A stretch of 64,000 nucleotides of DNA from Methylobacterium sp. J-078 (lineage in GTDB: Bacteria; Pseudomonadota; Alphaproteobacteria; Rhizobiales; Beijerinckiaceae). The stretch covers positions 1-64,000 of the forward strand of contig NZ_JAKSYI010000078.1 in NCBI RefSeq assembly GCF_022829285.1, given 5' to 3'. The position numbers and the translations under genes are program-made. A model generated the notes under the pieces. The model did not search any database. It was not told the origin of the DNA and saw nothing but the letters and a program-made list of their open reading frames with translations. Shown here piece after piece: positions 40,951 through 50,393 of this stretch (positions are counted from its first letter, which is position 1; every line of letters begins with the position of its first letter).

Positions 40951-43900
40951 CTACTTCGCGCTCACCGACATCGCACCGAATCCCGTGCGCCCGAACCGCT
41001 CCGGCCGGTACATGTCCTCGATGGTGGCGGCCGGGTGGACGTAGGTGCCGGGCGAGACCGCCCGCACGGTGTAGGCGACCCGGAAGAAGGCCGATTGCGC
41101 GGGGGTCCGCTCGTAGGCCGCCACGAAGCGGTCGTCGCGGAACTCGGTGTGGACGGGGGCCACGTCCGATTTGGCGAAGGCGAGCCCAGTCAGCGCGTCG
41201 GCGTCGAGGAGCTTCGGACTGTCGATCTCCAGGCCGGCGGGCAGGCGGTCGACGAGGAGGAGGCGCCCGGCGCTGGCCTTGGCCTCGGTCACGGTGAGCA
41301 CCACCACGAGGCGGTCGTTCTGGCGGATCCCTTGAGCGAGGTCGACCGGCGTCCCGTCGAGGCGGTGGTAGCGCCGCTCGATCGTGTAGCCGCGCGCCTC
41401 CGCCGGCTCCGGCGCGATCGGGTTGCCGGAGACGCTGACCACGGCCTGCACGGGCTGGTTGCCGGCATTGACCAGGGTGACGGGTTTGCCGTCCAGGGCG
41501 GCGGCCCGGTAGCTGCGCGCCACGGCGCCGCTCTCGGGGCGGCCGTCCAGGGTGAAGCGCAGAGCGTCGGACTCCGCGCTCAGGCCTTCGGCGGCCAGCA
41601 CCATCCAGGCCTCCTCCTGGGTGCTGGTCGGCCGGCCGCTGGCGCGCTCGGCCGCGATGAGCGCGCCCAGCGGCTGGATGCTGTCGCGGGCGAGCCCCGT
41701 CTCGGCGGCCAGCGCCAGGAGGCCGGCGCCGTCGCGCAGGCGCGAGCCGTAATCCGGTCGGTAGCCCGGGCTCGCGGGCGTCTCCCGGAAGCCGGCCATC
41801 GCGGCGGTGAACGCCTTGGCGGCCCGGCCGCGATCCCCCAGCAGGGCCAGGGCGGCAGCGATCTGTCCCCGCGCGAGCGGCGTGGCGAAGGCCGCGAGCT
41901 TGGTGTCGGCGAGGTAGCGCAGGTCGCCCATCACGGGCCGGCCGTTGCGGGCGAGCACATAGGCCGCGTAGGCGATGTCCATGCCGCCCTCGCCGACCTC
42001 CGTGGTGTTGGCGACCGCGTTGCGCAGGCGGTCGAGGGCGTTGGCGAAGGCGGTCTGGGGCACGGCGAAGCCGCGCTCGCGGGCCCGGGTCAGGAAGTCG
42101 GTGACGTAGGCGTTGAGCCAGGTGTCGCTGGCCCCGTCCGTGGACCAGAGCCCGAAATCGCCCGCCCCGTTCTGGCGGCCGAGCACGCGCTCGATCGCTT
42201 GGCGCACGCGCTCGTCGGCTTGTGTGTCGAGACCCAGCTTGTCGAGGGCCGCGAGGCGGTTGACGTAGAGGAGCGGCATCGCGCGGCTGACCGTCTGCTC
42301 GGAGCAGCCGTAGGGATAGCGGTCGAGGGACTGGAGCAGGGCCGGCACGTCGATGCCGGCCAGATTCGAGGCCGAGAGCGAGACCGTGCCGGTGCCGGGC
42401 AGGATGTCGGCCAGGAGCTCATCCGAGAGCTTCAGGCTGGCGCCGGGTTCGAGGGTCTGCACGGAGCGGCGGGCGAGTGCCCCCGTGCCGGGGCCGATGT
42501 TCAGGGCAAAGCTCTGGCCGACGCCCTCGGGCAGGCCGGGGCCCCGCAGGGTCAGGTCGATCCGCGACAGGCCCGGCCCGGCGGCGGTGATGGGGATCAC
42601 CAGCGCGCCCTTGGCGCCCGCCTCCAGGCGCAGGGTCCTGTGCACCGCCTCGGCGCCGACCAGGACGGAGCCGGCGAGATCGAGGTCCACCGTGTAGTCG
42701 CCGGCCTGCCCCTCCACGTTGTCGATGGCGACGTGGAAGCGCGAGCGGTCGCCGACGTTGAGGAAGCGCGGCAGGGTTCCGGTGAGGACGACGGGATCGC
42801 GGATGATCACGTCGGCCTGGGCCGCGCCCACCTTCGCGCGGCTCCAGGCGGTGACCATCACCCGGCCGGTACCGTTGAAGGCCGGCAGGGGGAAGCTGAC
42901 GCTCGCCCGGCCGTCGGGGCCGACGGTGATCGGCCCGGAATAGAGCGCCAGCGGCGCCTGGGTCGGGGGCGAATCGGCGAGTTCCGCCGCCCCGCCGTCG
43001 CCACCGGAACGGATGGCGCCGAGCGTCCCCTGCATGCCGTCGATGAGGTATCCGTAGAGGTCGCGGATCTCGGGGCCCAGCGCCTTCTGGCCGAAGAAGT
43101 AACCGAACGGGTTCGGCGCCTCGTAGCGGGTGAGATTCAGGATGCCGACATCCACCAGCGCCACGCCGACCCGGGCCTCCTCGCCGGATTTGAGGCCGGC
43201 GAGCTGGATCGGCAGGGTGAGGGTCTCGCGCGGGCGCACCTTGGCCGGCGCCGTCAGGGTGACGCCGAGGGTGCGGCTGTCCCGGTCGACCCCGAACCAG
43301 GCCACGCCCAGCGCCCGGCCCGGCAGGCGCTTGGCCGCCTGGTCGAGGGGCCGGTAGGCGGTGGCGACGAGGTAGGCGCCCGACCCCCACTCGGCCTTCA
43401 CCGGGATGTCCACGGTGGTGCCGGCGGCCGGCACGTCGACCGTGAGGAGCGCGTGCAGCTTGTCGCTGACCACGGCCAGCGTCGCCTGTCCCTTGAACTT
43501 CGGCTGCAGGCGGGCGTGAAGCGTCTCGCCGGCGGCGTAGGCCGCCTTGTCGAGGCGCAGGTCCAGGAGGTCCGGCACGTCCGCCGTCTCACCGCCGCTC
43601 CAGCCCACCGTGAAGGTCACGCTCGCGGTAGCCGCCGGGCGGCCCGACACGCTCGCCTCCAGCCGGTAGGTGCCGTAGCTCACCGTGGCGCTGACGCGGC
43701 CCGGCGCATCGGGGGTCAGGTCGAGGCGGCCGTCGGCGACGCGCCGGGTGCTGGTGACCGGCTCGTAGGACCAGCGCCCACCCTCGCGGTACCATTGATA
43801 GGTCTTCTCCACGCGCTGGAGCGTCCAGGCGACGTTGCCCTGCGCGAGGCGCTGCCCGTCGGGGGCGGCCATGACCACGTCGAAGCCGGCGACGCTGCCC

Positions 43901-46296
43901 TCGGTGAGGTCGCCGCCGAACCCCTTGCGGATGGCGAGCACCGGTCCCTCGGGCAGGATCGGCAGGGTGAGACTGCGGCTTAAGGCACGCCCGCCCGGCT
44001 CGCCGACCTGCAGGGTGATCTTCGCCTCGACGGGGCGCGGGGCGGCGAGCGCCTGCACCGGCACCACGAGGCGGGCCTTGCCGGTGGCGTCCGTGGTGGC
44101 GCGGGCCTCGATCTCGGTGGAGGCGGCTTCCACGCGCTCGTCGTCGAGGCCGACCGAGAAGCCCTCGAGCCCCTTGATGCCGTTGCCGGCCGCCTGCTGC
44201 ACCAGCACGGTGCCGGAGACCTCGAGGCCGGCGCCCGGCGCGCCGTAGAGGTAGCGTGCGGCCACGTCGATGGTGGCGGGCGCGCCCTTCGTCAGCGTCG
44301 GCGCCGCACTCGACAGCGTCACCTCCAGGCGTTCGGGGACGTAATCCTCCACGAGGAAGCTCGCCTCGCCGATGGCCGGCGCCTTCGGGTCTGTGTAGGC
44401 CGCCACCCGCCAGGTGCCGTGCGGCGCGCCCGGCATCAGCGGCAGGGCGAGGGCGCGCCCGCCGAGGCCTGCATCCGCGACCTGGGCGCGGCGGTACTCG
44501 ACGCCGTCCGGGCGCTTGACCACCAGGGTCAGGGGGATCTCCGGCACCGCGACCCCTTGCGCGTCGCGCAGGAGCCCGGTGAGGTTCACGGTCTCGCCCG
44601 AGCGGTAAACCCCGCGCTCGGGAAACACGTAGGCCTCGACGGCGCCGGGCTGCGGCCGGCCCTTCACGCCGCGATCGGTGAGGTCGAAGGCCGACTGGCC
44701 GAGGTCGAGGAAACCGTAATCGTCGCCGATCTGCGCCACCACGAGGCCGGGCGCGATGCCCCCCTCCCCGCGCGCGAGGCCGGGCGCGAAGGCGGCGTGG
44801 CCCTGGCCGTCGGTCTTGGCGGTGGCCAGGATTTCGTTGTTGCGCGCGATGAGCCGGATCTCGGCGCCGGGCACGGTCGCGGCGGAGGCGAGCGAGCGGG
44901 CGAAGACGTGGACGCCGTCGCGGCCCTTGAAGGCGGTGAGCCCGAGATCCGAGACCACGAACCACTGCGTGGCCTGCTGCTCGTAGCCGCCCTCCTCGTC
45001 GGCGGAGGCGGCCGCTCCGCTCGCCTGCGCCAGCATGATGTAGATGCCGGGCTCCAGCGTGCCGACGGCCTGGAGCACCGGGAAGGCGGTGACGGCCTCC
45101 TGGTTCAGCTCGGCCTTGGCGGTGTCGAGCACGCCCTTCCAGACGCGCTGGCCCTTCTGGTCGGCGATGGTGCGCGCCGTGGCGCCGTTGAGCTGGGACA
45201 GGAAGTCCTCGGCCCGCAGCGAGGGCAGCAGGCCCCGGTCGCCGACCCGCAGCACCTCCACGTCGATTCGGGCCGCGTTCACCGAGACCAGGGGCACGCC
45301 GGCCTGTCCGGTGCGGGGCAGAACGTAGTTGCGCCCGGTGAAGCGAACCTGGGGCGAGCGGTCCCGGACATAGACCTCGTAATCCGCCGCTTTGAGCAGC
45401 CCTTCGCCCGCCGCCGAGGGCAGGCCGGAGCGCACCACGAAGGCGTAGCGCTCGCCGTGCTTGAGGCCGTCGACGCAGACCTGCTGCCCGGTGGCGGTGA
45501 CGGCGGCGTTGGCCGCGCCCGAGACAGCGATGTAGGGCGTGAAATCGGTCTTGGCCGCCACCCCTTCGGAGAACTGGAAGCAGATGCGGGGCGCGGCGGC
45601 ATCCGAATCGACGGTGTAGTTGAGGATGCGGAAGCCGTGCTCGGCGCGCAGGGATTCGTAGGTCTCGCGCACCTCCGCGTCGTCAGAGAGGGCGAGGCTG
45701 GCGCGATAGGCTTCCAGCGCCGGGCGCCACTCGGATTCGGCGGCCTGGACCGCGCCGAGGCCGGCCAGTGCCTCGGCCTCCGCCGACGCGTTGCTGGCGC
45801 GCAGGTAGCCCTGATAGGCGGCGGCCCGTGCGTTGCGGCGCAGGCGCAGCCGGCTGGCGTAATCGCCAGTCTGATTGTCGTTGCCGACCGCGCTGGCCGC
45901 GCGCGCATAGGCGAGCCAGTTCGCGGGGTCGCCGGGCTCGGCCGCCACCGCGAGACCGAGCGGCTTCAGGGCCTCGGCCGGCTTCTCGGCCTCCAGCAGG
46001 GCCTCGCCCTCGGCCCGGGCCTTGCCGGCCGGCTTGGCGGCCCCCGTCCCCGCCTCGCTCTTCAGGCTGGCTTCGAGGCGCACGCCGTCGCTGGCGAGAT
46101 CCTCGCGCAGGAACGTCTTGGAGGCCGGCTTCGGCATGACCTTGGCCAGCGCCCGCGCGGCCAGGGCCGGATTCGGGGCCTGAGTCTGTGACTGGGCCAG
46201 TGACTGGGCTTTGCCGGGCAGCGCCGTCAGCCCGGAGAAGGCCAGCGCGCACAGGAAGGGCGCGGCCCAGAAGCCGCCTCTGGTCGATCCCGACAT
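40951..46296 (-). CDS. Alpha-2-macroglobulin family protein with thioester site
   Basis: This 1781-residue exported protein belongs to the bacterial colonisation type of alpha-2-macroglobulin, which traps proteases in the periplasm. A signal peptide (1-31, ending KAQ) begins it; no lipobox Cys is seen. Macroglobulin-like domains follow, with the bait region inferred in the middle. The thioester motif CSEQ is intact at 1331-1334 within YPYGCSEQ, so covalent trapping is expected, unlike YfaS-type proteins without Cys. The C-terminal domain ends with RPERFGRTGFGAMSVSAK. pbpC follows almost at once on the same strand. A divergent gene 145 bases upstream encodes an inactive protease-like protein. 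Confidence 0.94.
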   Translation of the reverse strand: MSGSTRGGFWAAPFLCALAFSGLTALPGKAQSLAQSQTQAPNPALAARALAKVMPKPASKTFLREDLASDGVRLEASLKSEAGTGAAKPAGKARAEGEALLEAEKPAEALKPLGLAVAAEPGDPANWLAYARAASAVGNDNQTGDYASRLRLRRNARAAAYQGYLRASNASAEAEALAGLGAVQAAESEWRPALEAYRASLALSDDAEVRETYESLRAEHGFRILNYTVDSDAAAPRICFQFSEGVAAKTDFTPYIAVSGAANAAVTATGQQVCVDGLKHGERYAFVVRSGLPSAAGEGLLKAADYEVYVRDRSPQVRFTGRNYVLPRTGQAGVPLVSVNAARIDVEVLRVGDRGLLPSLRAEDFLSQLNGATARTIADQKGQRVWKGVLDTAKAELNQEAVTAFPVLQAVGTLEPGIYIMLAQASGAAASADEEGGYEQQATQWFVVSDLGLTAFKGRDGVHVFARSLASAATVPGAEIRLIARNNEILATAKTDGQGHAAFAPGLARGEGGIAPGLVVAQIGDDYGFLDLGQSAFDLTDRGVKGRPQPGAVEAYVFPERGVYRSGETVNLTGLLRDAQGVAVPEIPLTLVVKRPDGVEYRRAQVADAGLGGRALALPLMPGAPHGTWRVAAYTDPKAPAIGEASFLVEDYVPERLEVTLSSAAPTLTKGAPATIDVAARYLYGAPGAGLEVSGTVLVQQAAGNGIKGLEGFSVGLDDERVEAASTEIEARATTDATGKARLVVPVQALAAPRPVEAKITLQVGEPGGRALSRSLTLPILPEGPVLAIRKGFGGDLTEGSVAGFDVVMAAPDGQRLAQGNVAWTLQRVEKTYQWYREGGRWSYEPVTSTRRVADGRLDLTPDAPGRVSATVSYGTYRLEASVSGRPAATASVTFTVGWSGGETADVPDLLDLRLDKAAYAAGETLHARLQPKFKGQATLAVVSDKLHALLTVDVPAAGTTVDIPVKAEWGSGAYLVATAYRPLDQAAKRLPGRALGVAWFGVDRDSRTLGVTLTAPAKVRPRETLTLPIQLAGLKSGEEARVGVALVDVGILNLTRYEAPNPFGYFFGQKALGPEIRDLYGYLIDGMQGTLGAIRSGGDGGAAELADSPPTQAPLALYSGPITVGPDGRASVSFPLPAFNGTGRVMVTAWSRAKVGAAQADVIIRDPVVLTGTLPRFLNVGDRSRFHVAIDNVEGQAGDYTVDLDLAGSVLVGAEAVHRTLRLEAGAKGALVIPITAAGPGLSRIDLTLRGPGLPEGVGQSFALNIGPGTGALARRSVQTLEPGASLKLSDELLADILPGTGTVSLSASNLAGIDVPALLQSLDRYPYGCSEQTVSRAMPLLYVNRLAALDKLGLDTQADERVRQAIERVLGRQNGAGDFGLWSTDGASDTWLNAYVTDFLTRARERGFAVPQTAFANALDRLRNAVANTTEVGEGGMDIAYAAYVLARNGRPVMGDLRYLADTKLAAFATPLARGQIAAALALLGDRGRAAKAFTAAMAGFRETPASPGYRPDYGSRLRDGAGLLALAAETGLARDSIQPLGALIAAERASGRPTSTQEEAWMVLAAEGLSAESDALRFTLDGRPESGAVARSYRAAALDGKPVTLVNAGNQPVQAVVSVSGNPIAPEPAEARGYTIERRYHRLDGTPVDLAQGIRQNDRLVVVLTVTEAKASAGRLLLVDRLPAGLEIDSPKLLDADALTGLAFAKSDVAPVHTEFRDDRFVAAYERTPAQSAFFRVAYTVRAVSPGTYVHPAATIEDMYRPERFGRTGFGAMSVSAK

Positions 46297-46441
46297 GTTT
46301 CCACCCCGCCGCCCGGATGCCGACGCGTCGTGCCGGCACCGGGCGGAACCGTACCACTTCGGGCTTGGCCCGCAACGGCCTAGAATTCAGGCCCGGGCTC
46401 TGCCACACCGGACGGGATCTCGCAGGGGGCGCGACTCGACC

Positions 46442-47881
46442 ATGACGCGACGCGGGCGGACCATCCGGGGCATGGCCGGAATCGTGATCGGGGCTCTTTC
46501 AGGGACCGCCGCCGCTCAGACGCCGCCCGCACCGGCCCCCGTCAAGGCGGCGCCCGTCAAGCCGAAGCCGGCGGCGCCCGATCCGGCCTTCGAGGCGGCC
46601 CGGACCGCATTCGAGGCCCTGCCGGAGGCCGAGCGCAAGGGCCTCCAGGATGCCCTGGTCTGGACCGGCGCGTACAACAGCGTGGTCAGCGGCGCCTTCG
46701 GACGACGCAGCTACGAGGCGCTGCAGGCCTATGCGGCGCGAAAGGGGACGAGCGGAATGCCCGACGCGGCGGCCCGCGCGGCCCTGCTCCAGGAGGGCGC
46801 CGCGGCGCGCAAGGCCGCGGGGTTCGCGGTGAAGCCGGACGCGGCCAGCGGCGCGGTGCTGGGCGTGCCCGAGCGAATCCTGCCCAAGCGGACCGCGCAG
46901 CCCGGCGGCACCCGCTGGCAGAGCGCGGACGGGCGCATCACCCTCGAGACGAAGTCCTTCTCCCCCGGCGAGACCGGGCTCGAGGCGGTGTTCGCCCGCG
47001 TCACCGCGCCGACCCCCGAGCGGCGGGTGACCTACAAGCTCCTGCGGCCCGACTTCCTCGTCGTCACGGCCGAGACCGCCACGGGCAAGTCCTACATCCG
47101 CTACGCCGCCGGGGAGGCCGGCCTGCGCGGCGTGACCCTGGGCTACGACAAGGCGCTGGCGGGCGAGGTCGACCGGCTCGCCATCGCCATCGCCAACAGC
47201 TTCGTGCCCTTTCCCGACGCAGTGCCCGCAGCGGCTTCGGGTCCGGTCGCGGCGGCTCCGGCGCCCGGTGCGCTGTCCGCACCGGCCCCGCTGCCGGCCC
47301 CCGTGCGCAGAGCGCCCATCGCCACCGGGCTTATCGTGGCGCCGGGGCGGGTGCTCACGGCTGCGGCGGCCCTCGCCGGCTGCCGCTCGCCCACCGTCGC
47401 GGGGTTGCCAGCACGGGTGGTCCCCGGTTCGGGGACGGATCTGGTGCTGCTGGAGAGCGCATCGCTTGCCGGCCGTACGCCGGTGATTCCGGCCCTGCGC
47501 GCGGGCGCGCTCGCGGCGGGCGAAGGGCTGGTGGTTCTGGGCGCGGAGGCGGAGGGCGTCGCGGTGGCCCCGGGGGAGGCCGGCGCGGCGGGCGCGCGGA
47601 TCACGGCGCCGCTGCAGCCCGGGGCCGGGGGCGCCCCGGTCCTCGACCGGTCGGGTGCCCTGGCGGGCCTCGTCGCGGCCTTTCCGTCGGCGCCGCGCCT
47701 GGTCGCAGGTGTGGTGCCGCCGGCGAGCTACGCGCTCGTCCCGGCCGGCACGGTCGCGGCCTTCCTGGGGCAGGCGGGACTGGCACCGCCGGCGGCCGCG
47801 CCGGCGACCGGCGCCGGCACGCTCGGCGCGGCCGCCGCGTCCCTCTCGGGCGCGGTCGTCGCCGTCACGTGCCGGCCCTGA
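46442..47881 (+). CDS. Exported protein with an apparently inactive trypsin-like domain
   Basis: The 479-residue product has a signal peptide (1-25, ending AAA) and a Pro/Lys linker. Its N-terminal helical domain (50-125) is like the small peptidoglycan-binding-type repeat (LQDALVWTGAYNSVVSGAFGRRSYEALQAY). A middle domain (155-260) is unrecognised. The C-terminal S1-like domain (295-450) retains VLTAAAALAGC, TDLVLLE and QPGAGGAPVLD. Compared with active members, the catalytic His is Ala309, the Asp333 remains, and the Ser is Gly396. It is therefore probably a pseudo-protease. It is divergent from the alpha-2-macroglobulin gene. ATG 46442 places the signal peptide at the start. Confidence 0.82.
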   Translation: MTRRGRTIRGMAGIVIGALSGTAAAQTPPAPAPVKAAPVKPKPAAPDPAFEAARTAFEALPEAERKGLQDALVWTGAYNSVVSGAFGRRSYEALQAYAARKGTSGMPDAAARAALLQEGAAARKAAGFAVKPDAASGAVLGVPERILPKRTAQPGGTRWQSADGRITLETKSFSPGETGLEAVFARVTAPTPERRVTYKLLRPDFLVVTAETATGKSYIRYAAGEAGLRGVTLGYDKALAGEVDRLAIAIANSFVPFPDAVPAAASGPVAAAPAPGALSAPAPLPAPVRRAPIATGLIVAPGRVLTAAAALAGCRSPTVAGLPARVVPGSGTDLVLLESASLAGRTPVIPALRAGALAAGEGLVVLGAEAEGVAVAPGEAGAAGARITAPLQPGAGGAPVLDRSGALAGLVAAFPSAPRLVAGVVPPASYALVPAGTVAAFLGQAGLAPPAAAPATGAGTLGAAAASLSGAVVAVTCRP

Positions 47882-47888
47882 GACGCGC

Positions 47889-48044
47889 TCAGATTCGCCC
47901 GGTGAGGAGCAGCACGATCAGGATGATCACGAGCAGGCCGCCGAGGCCGAAGCTCGGACCACGGTAAGCGCCGCCGCCGAGGAAGTTTCCACCGCCGAGA
48001 ACGATCAGGATCAGGACGATGAGGAGAATGGTGGTCAGGGTCAT
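47889..48044 (-). CDS. DUF3309 family small membrane protein
   Basis: The 51-residue product has two hydrophobic helices (3-18, TTILLIVLILIVLGGG, and 35-49, LLVIILIVLLLTGR) joined by a Gly-rich loop FLGGGAYRGPSFGLGG. This is the layout of DUF3309 proteins, tiny membrane proteins widespread in Proteobacteria and of unknown role, often linked to stress. ATG 48044 is preceded by GGAG nine bases upstream, which decides it against the longer frame from 48098. It converges with the pseudo-protease gene, with 7 bases between stops. Confidence 0.8.
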   Translation of the reverse strand: MTLTTILLIVLILIVLGGGNFLGGGAYRGPSFGLGGLLVIILIVLLLTGRI

Positions 48045-48179
48045 GGATGGGAACTCCGTCACGCGCCCAACCGGAATTGCTTGAGCTTGACCGTACAAAC
48101 GTCGTCGCGGCGATTCCGTTCAACGATCCGTGCGGCATAATCCCTGCCGTTTCATCTTTCTTGCGAAGCCGGTTTTTCT

Positions 48180-48195
48180 GGGCCTGATCAGGCCC
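48180..48195. terminator. Palindrome GGGCCTGATCAGGCCC at the end of the cysteine synthase gene
   Basis: A perfect 16-base palindrome covers the stop codon of the gene ending at 48188. It is GC-rich but lacks a following U-run on the minus strand. It may slow or stabilise the transcript end. Confidence 0.35.
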
Positions 48196-49222
48196 GCCAA
48201 TCCGGCAGCGAGTCGGTGGCGGGGCCGAGCCAATCCGGCACCGGCAGGCCGCGCTCGGCCAGGAAAGCGGGGTTGAACAGCTTCGAGGCGTAGCGCGCGG
48301 CGCCGTCGCACAGGATCGTCACGATGGTGTGGCCGGGTCCGAGTTCCCGGGCCAGCCGGATCGCGCCGGCGACGTTGATCCCCGAGGAGCCGCCCAGACT
48401 CAGGCCCTCCTCACGCATCAGGCGGAAGACGATGGCGAGGGCCTCGGCGTCCGGGATGCGGTAGGCGTGATCCGGCGTGAAGCCCGCGAGGTTCCCGGTG
48501 ATCCGGCCCTGGCCGATTCCTTCGGTGATCGAGGAGCCCTCGGCCTTGAGCGTGCCGGTGGTGTAGTGGGCGTACAGAGCCGACCCCTCCGGATCCGCGA
48601 GCCCGATCCGCACATCGGGCTTGACGGCGCGTAAGGCCTGCGCGGTGCCCGCCAGCGTGCCTCCGGTGCCGGCCGCGCAGATGAAGCCGTCGACCCGGCC
48701 CTCCGTGGCGGCGAGGATCTCCGGCCCGGTGGTCTCCACGTGCGCCTTCCGGTTGGCGACGTTGTCGAACTGGTCGGCGAAGAAGGCGCCGCCCGGCTCG
48801 GTCTCGGCCAGGCGCGCGGCCAGCCGGCGGGCAGCGTGGACGTAGTTGTTCGGGTTGGCGAACGGCACCGCCGGCACCTCGACGAGGCGGGCCCCGGCGA
48901 GCCGCAGGGTCTCCTTCTTCTCGGCGGACTGGGTCTCGGGAATGACGATCACGGTGCGGTAGCCCCGCACCGCGGCCACGAGCGCCAGCCCGATGCCGGT
49001 GTTGCCGGCCGTGCCCTCCACGATGGTGCCGCCGGGGCGGATGGCGCCCCGCGCCTCGGCCTCGCGCACCATAAAGAGGGCCGCCCGGTCCTTCACCGAC
49101 AGGCCCGGATTCAGGAACTCGGCCTTGCCCAGGATGGTGCAGCCGGTCTCTTCGGACGCGCGCGCGAGCCGGATCAGCGGCGTGTCGCCGACGGTCGAGA
49201 GGATGTCGGGATGGGGGGTCAT
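48188..49222 (-). CDS. cysK: Cysteine synthase (O-acetylserine sulfhydrylase family)
   Basis: This PLP enzyme makes cysteine from O-acetylserine and sulfide. The 344-residue product has VGDTPLIRL at 11-19, PLP-binding Lys44 in NPGLSVKDR, the substrate loop EGTAGNTGIG at 69-78, the phosphate-binding AAGTGGTLAG, and GGSSGINVAGA near 280. It is slightly longer than CysK/CysM at the C-terminus (VPDWLGPATDSLPDW), as in many alphaproteobacterial members; a cystathionine beta-synthase-like activity cannot be excluded. ATG 49222 starts right at the conserved region. The gene is followed downstream by the DUF3309 gene and preceded by cpdR, all on the minus strand. Confidence 0.9.
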   Translation of the reverse strand: MTPHPDILSTVGDTPLIRLARASEETGCTILGKAEFLNPGLSVKDRAALFMVREAEARGAIRPGGTIVEGTAGNTGIGLALVAAVRGYRTVIVIPETQSAEKKETLRLAGARLVEVPAVPFANPNNYVHAARRLAARLAETEPGGAFFADQFDNVANRKAHVETTGPEILAATEGRVDGFICAAGTGGTLAGTAQALRAVKPDVRIGLADPEGSALYAHYTTGTLKAEGSSITEGIGQGRITGNLAGFTPDHAYRIPDAEALAIVFRLMREEGLSLGGSSGINVAGAIRLARELGPGHTIVTILCDGAARYASKLFNPAFLAERGLPVPDWLGPATDSLPDWRA

Positions 49223-49275
49223 GCGCGGGCCTCCGACGCGTTGAGGATTCCGGGAGGCGGCGGCTGCCGCGCGCC

Positions 49276-49641
49276 TCAGGCCGCGAGCGCCCGGTTCACC
49301 GTGGAGCGCAGGTCGGCCAGGGAGAAGGGCTTCGTCAGCACGTCGGTGACGATGGCGTCGAGGCCGCGGGCCCGCTCGCGCTGGTCGGCGAAGCCCGTCA
49401 TCAGCAGGATGGTGAGGTTGGGAAAGTCGCGCTTGGCCGCCAGCGCCAGGGCGATGCCGTCCATCAAGGGCATGCGGATGTCGGTGAGCATCAGGTCGAA
49501 CGCGCCGTCCGCCTCGGTCAGCCGGTCGAGCCCGTCGCTGCCGTCGCTGGCCGTGACCACGGCATGGCCGTCGATCTCGAGGCCCCGCTTGAGGAAGCCC
49601 CGCACCGTCTCTTCGTCATCCACCAGGAGGATGCGGGCCAT
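49276..49641 (-). CDS. cpdR: CpdR-type response regulator
   Basis: CpdR is a single receiver domain that, unphosphorylated, delivers CtrA and other substrates to the ClpXP protease and so controls the alphaproteobacterial cell cycle. The 121-residue product is a receiver only: Asp8/Asp9 in LLVDDEE, acceptor Asp54 in LTDIRMPLMDG, switch Thr in LLMTGFADQ, and Lys in VLTKPF. It ends in Ala-Ala, which in CpdR is needed for its own turnover. Length and sequence fit CpdR better than other single receivers; the context hpt / zinc-ribbon protein / ftsE is also that of cpdR in Rhizobiales. divK in the same window is a second member of this network. Confidence 0.88.
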   Translation of the reverse strand: MARILLVDDEETVRGFLKRGLEIDGHAVVTASDGSDGLDRLTEADGAFDLMLTDIRMPLMDGIALALAAKRDFPNLTILLMTGFADQRERARGLDAIVTDVLTKPFSLADLRSTVNRALAA

Positions 49642-49811
49642 CGCGCGTCTGTGTCTCTCTCGGATCCGGACGTTCAGTCACGCAAGGGCCGGCGCGCCCT
49701 GTCAAGGGACAGGCGGGCACAGCCGGCGCGGCAGCGGCGGTTTTGCCGCGAATTGTTCGCAGCCGCGGCGGAAATGCGTCTCCCCCGCCCGCGCGACGGA
49801 GCGCGCCGGCC

Positions 49812-50381
49812 TCAGGTGCCGCCGAACAGGTCCGGCTCGCGGCTGTCGTAGTCCACGAGGCCGACGAAGGGCAGCTGCCGGTAGGCATGGGCGACATCCA
49901 TGCCGTAGCCGACCACGAACACGTCCGGGCAGGTGAAGCCGACGAAATCCGCGTCGATCGTCACGGCGCGCTTGCCGGGCTTCTCCAGCAGCACGGCGGT
50001 GAGCACCCGCTTGGCGCCGCGCGCCATCAGCAGGTCCTTGGCGAACACGATGGTGCGGCCGGATTCGAGGATGTCGTCGATGAGGAGGACGTCGCGCCCG
50101 CGCACCTCGCTCTCCACGTCGCGCAGGATCTCGACTTGGCCCGAGGAGACCGTGGCGGTCCGGTAGCTCGACAGGTGGACGAACTCGGCCTGCGGCTCCA
50201 GCCCGACCCGGTGCAGGGCGCGCAGGAGGTCGGCGGCGAACATGAAGCTGCCCTTGAGCACCGCCACCACGAGGAGGTTCTCAGGATTGGCGGCGGCGAT
50301 GGCGGCCGCGAGTTCCTCGGTGCGCCGGGCGATGGCGGTTTCGTCGAAGAGGACGCGCACGCGTCGGGAAGTGCTGGTCAT
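49812..50381 (-). CDS. hpt: Hypoxanthine phosphoribosyltransferase
   Basis: This purine salvage enzyme converts hypoxanthine (and guanine) with PRPP to IMP/GMP. The 189-residue product shows VVAVLKGSFMFAADLLRAL, EFVHLSSYRTATVSSG in the flexible loop, the PRPP-binding motif DVLLIDDILESGRTI near 95-110, and the purine-binding end with VGYGMDVAHAYRQLPFVGLV. Length fits the family. The ATG at 50381 directly follows the stop of the zinc-ribbon gene by 12 bases, so the two are likely in one transcript. Confidence 0.93.
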   Translation of the reverse strand: MTSTSRRVRVLFDETAIARRTEELAAAIAAANPENLLVVAVLKGSFMFAADLLRALHRVGLEPQAEFVHLSSYRTATVSSGQVEILRDVESEVRGRDVLLIDDILESGRTIVFAKDLLMARGAKRVLTAVLLEKPGKRAVTIDADFVGFTCPDVFVVGYGMDVAHAYRQLPFVGLVDYDSREPDLFGGT

Positions 50382-50393
50382 TCGCGTTCCATA

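Noticed and set aside
40780..43983. A 1067-codon open frame on the plus strand opposite alpha-2-macroglobulin
   Set aside because: Low-complexity Gly/Arg/His composition without motifs, antisense to a well-recognised gene.
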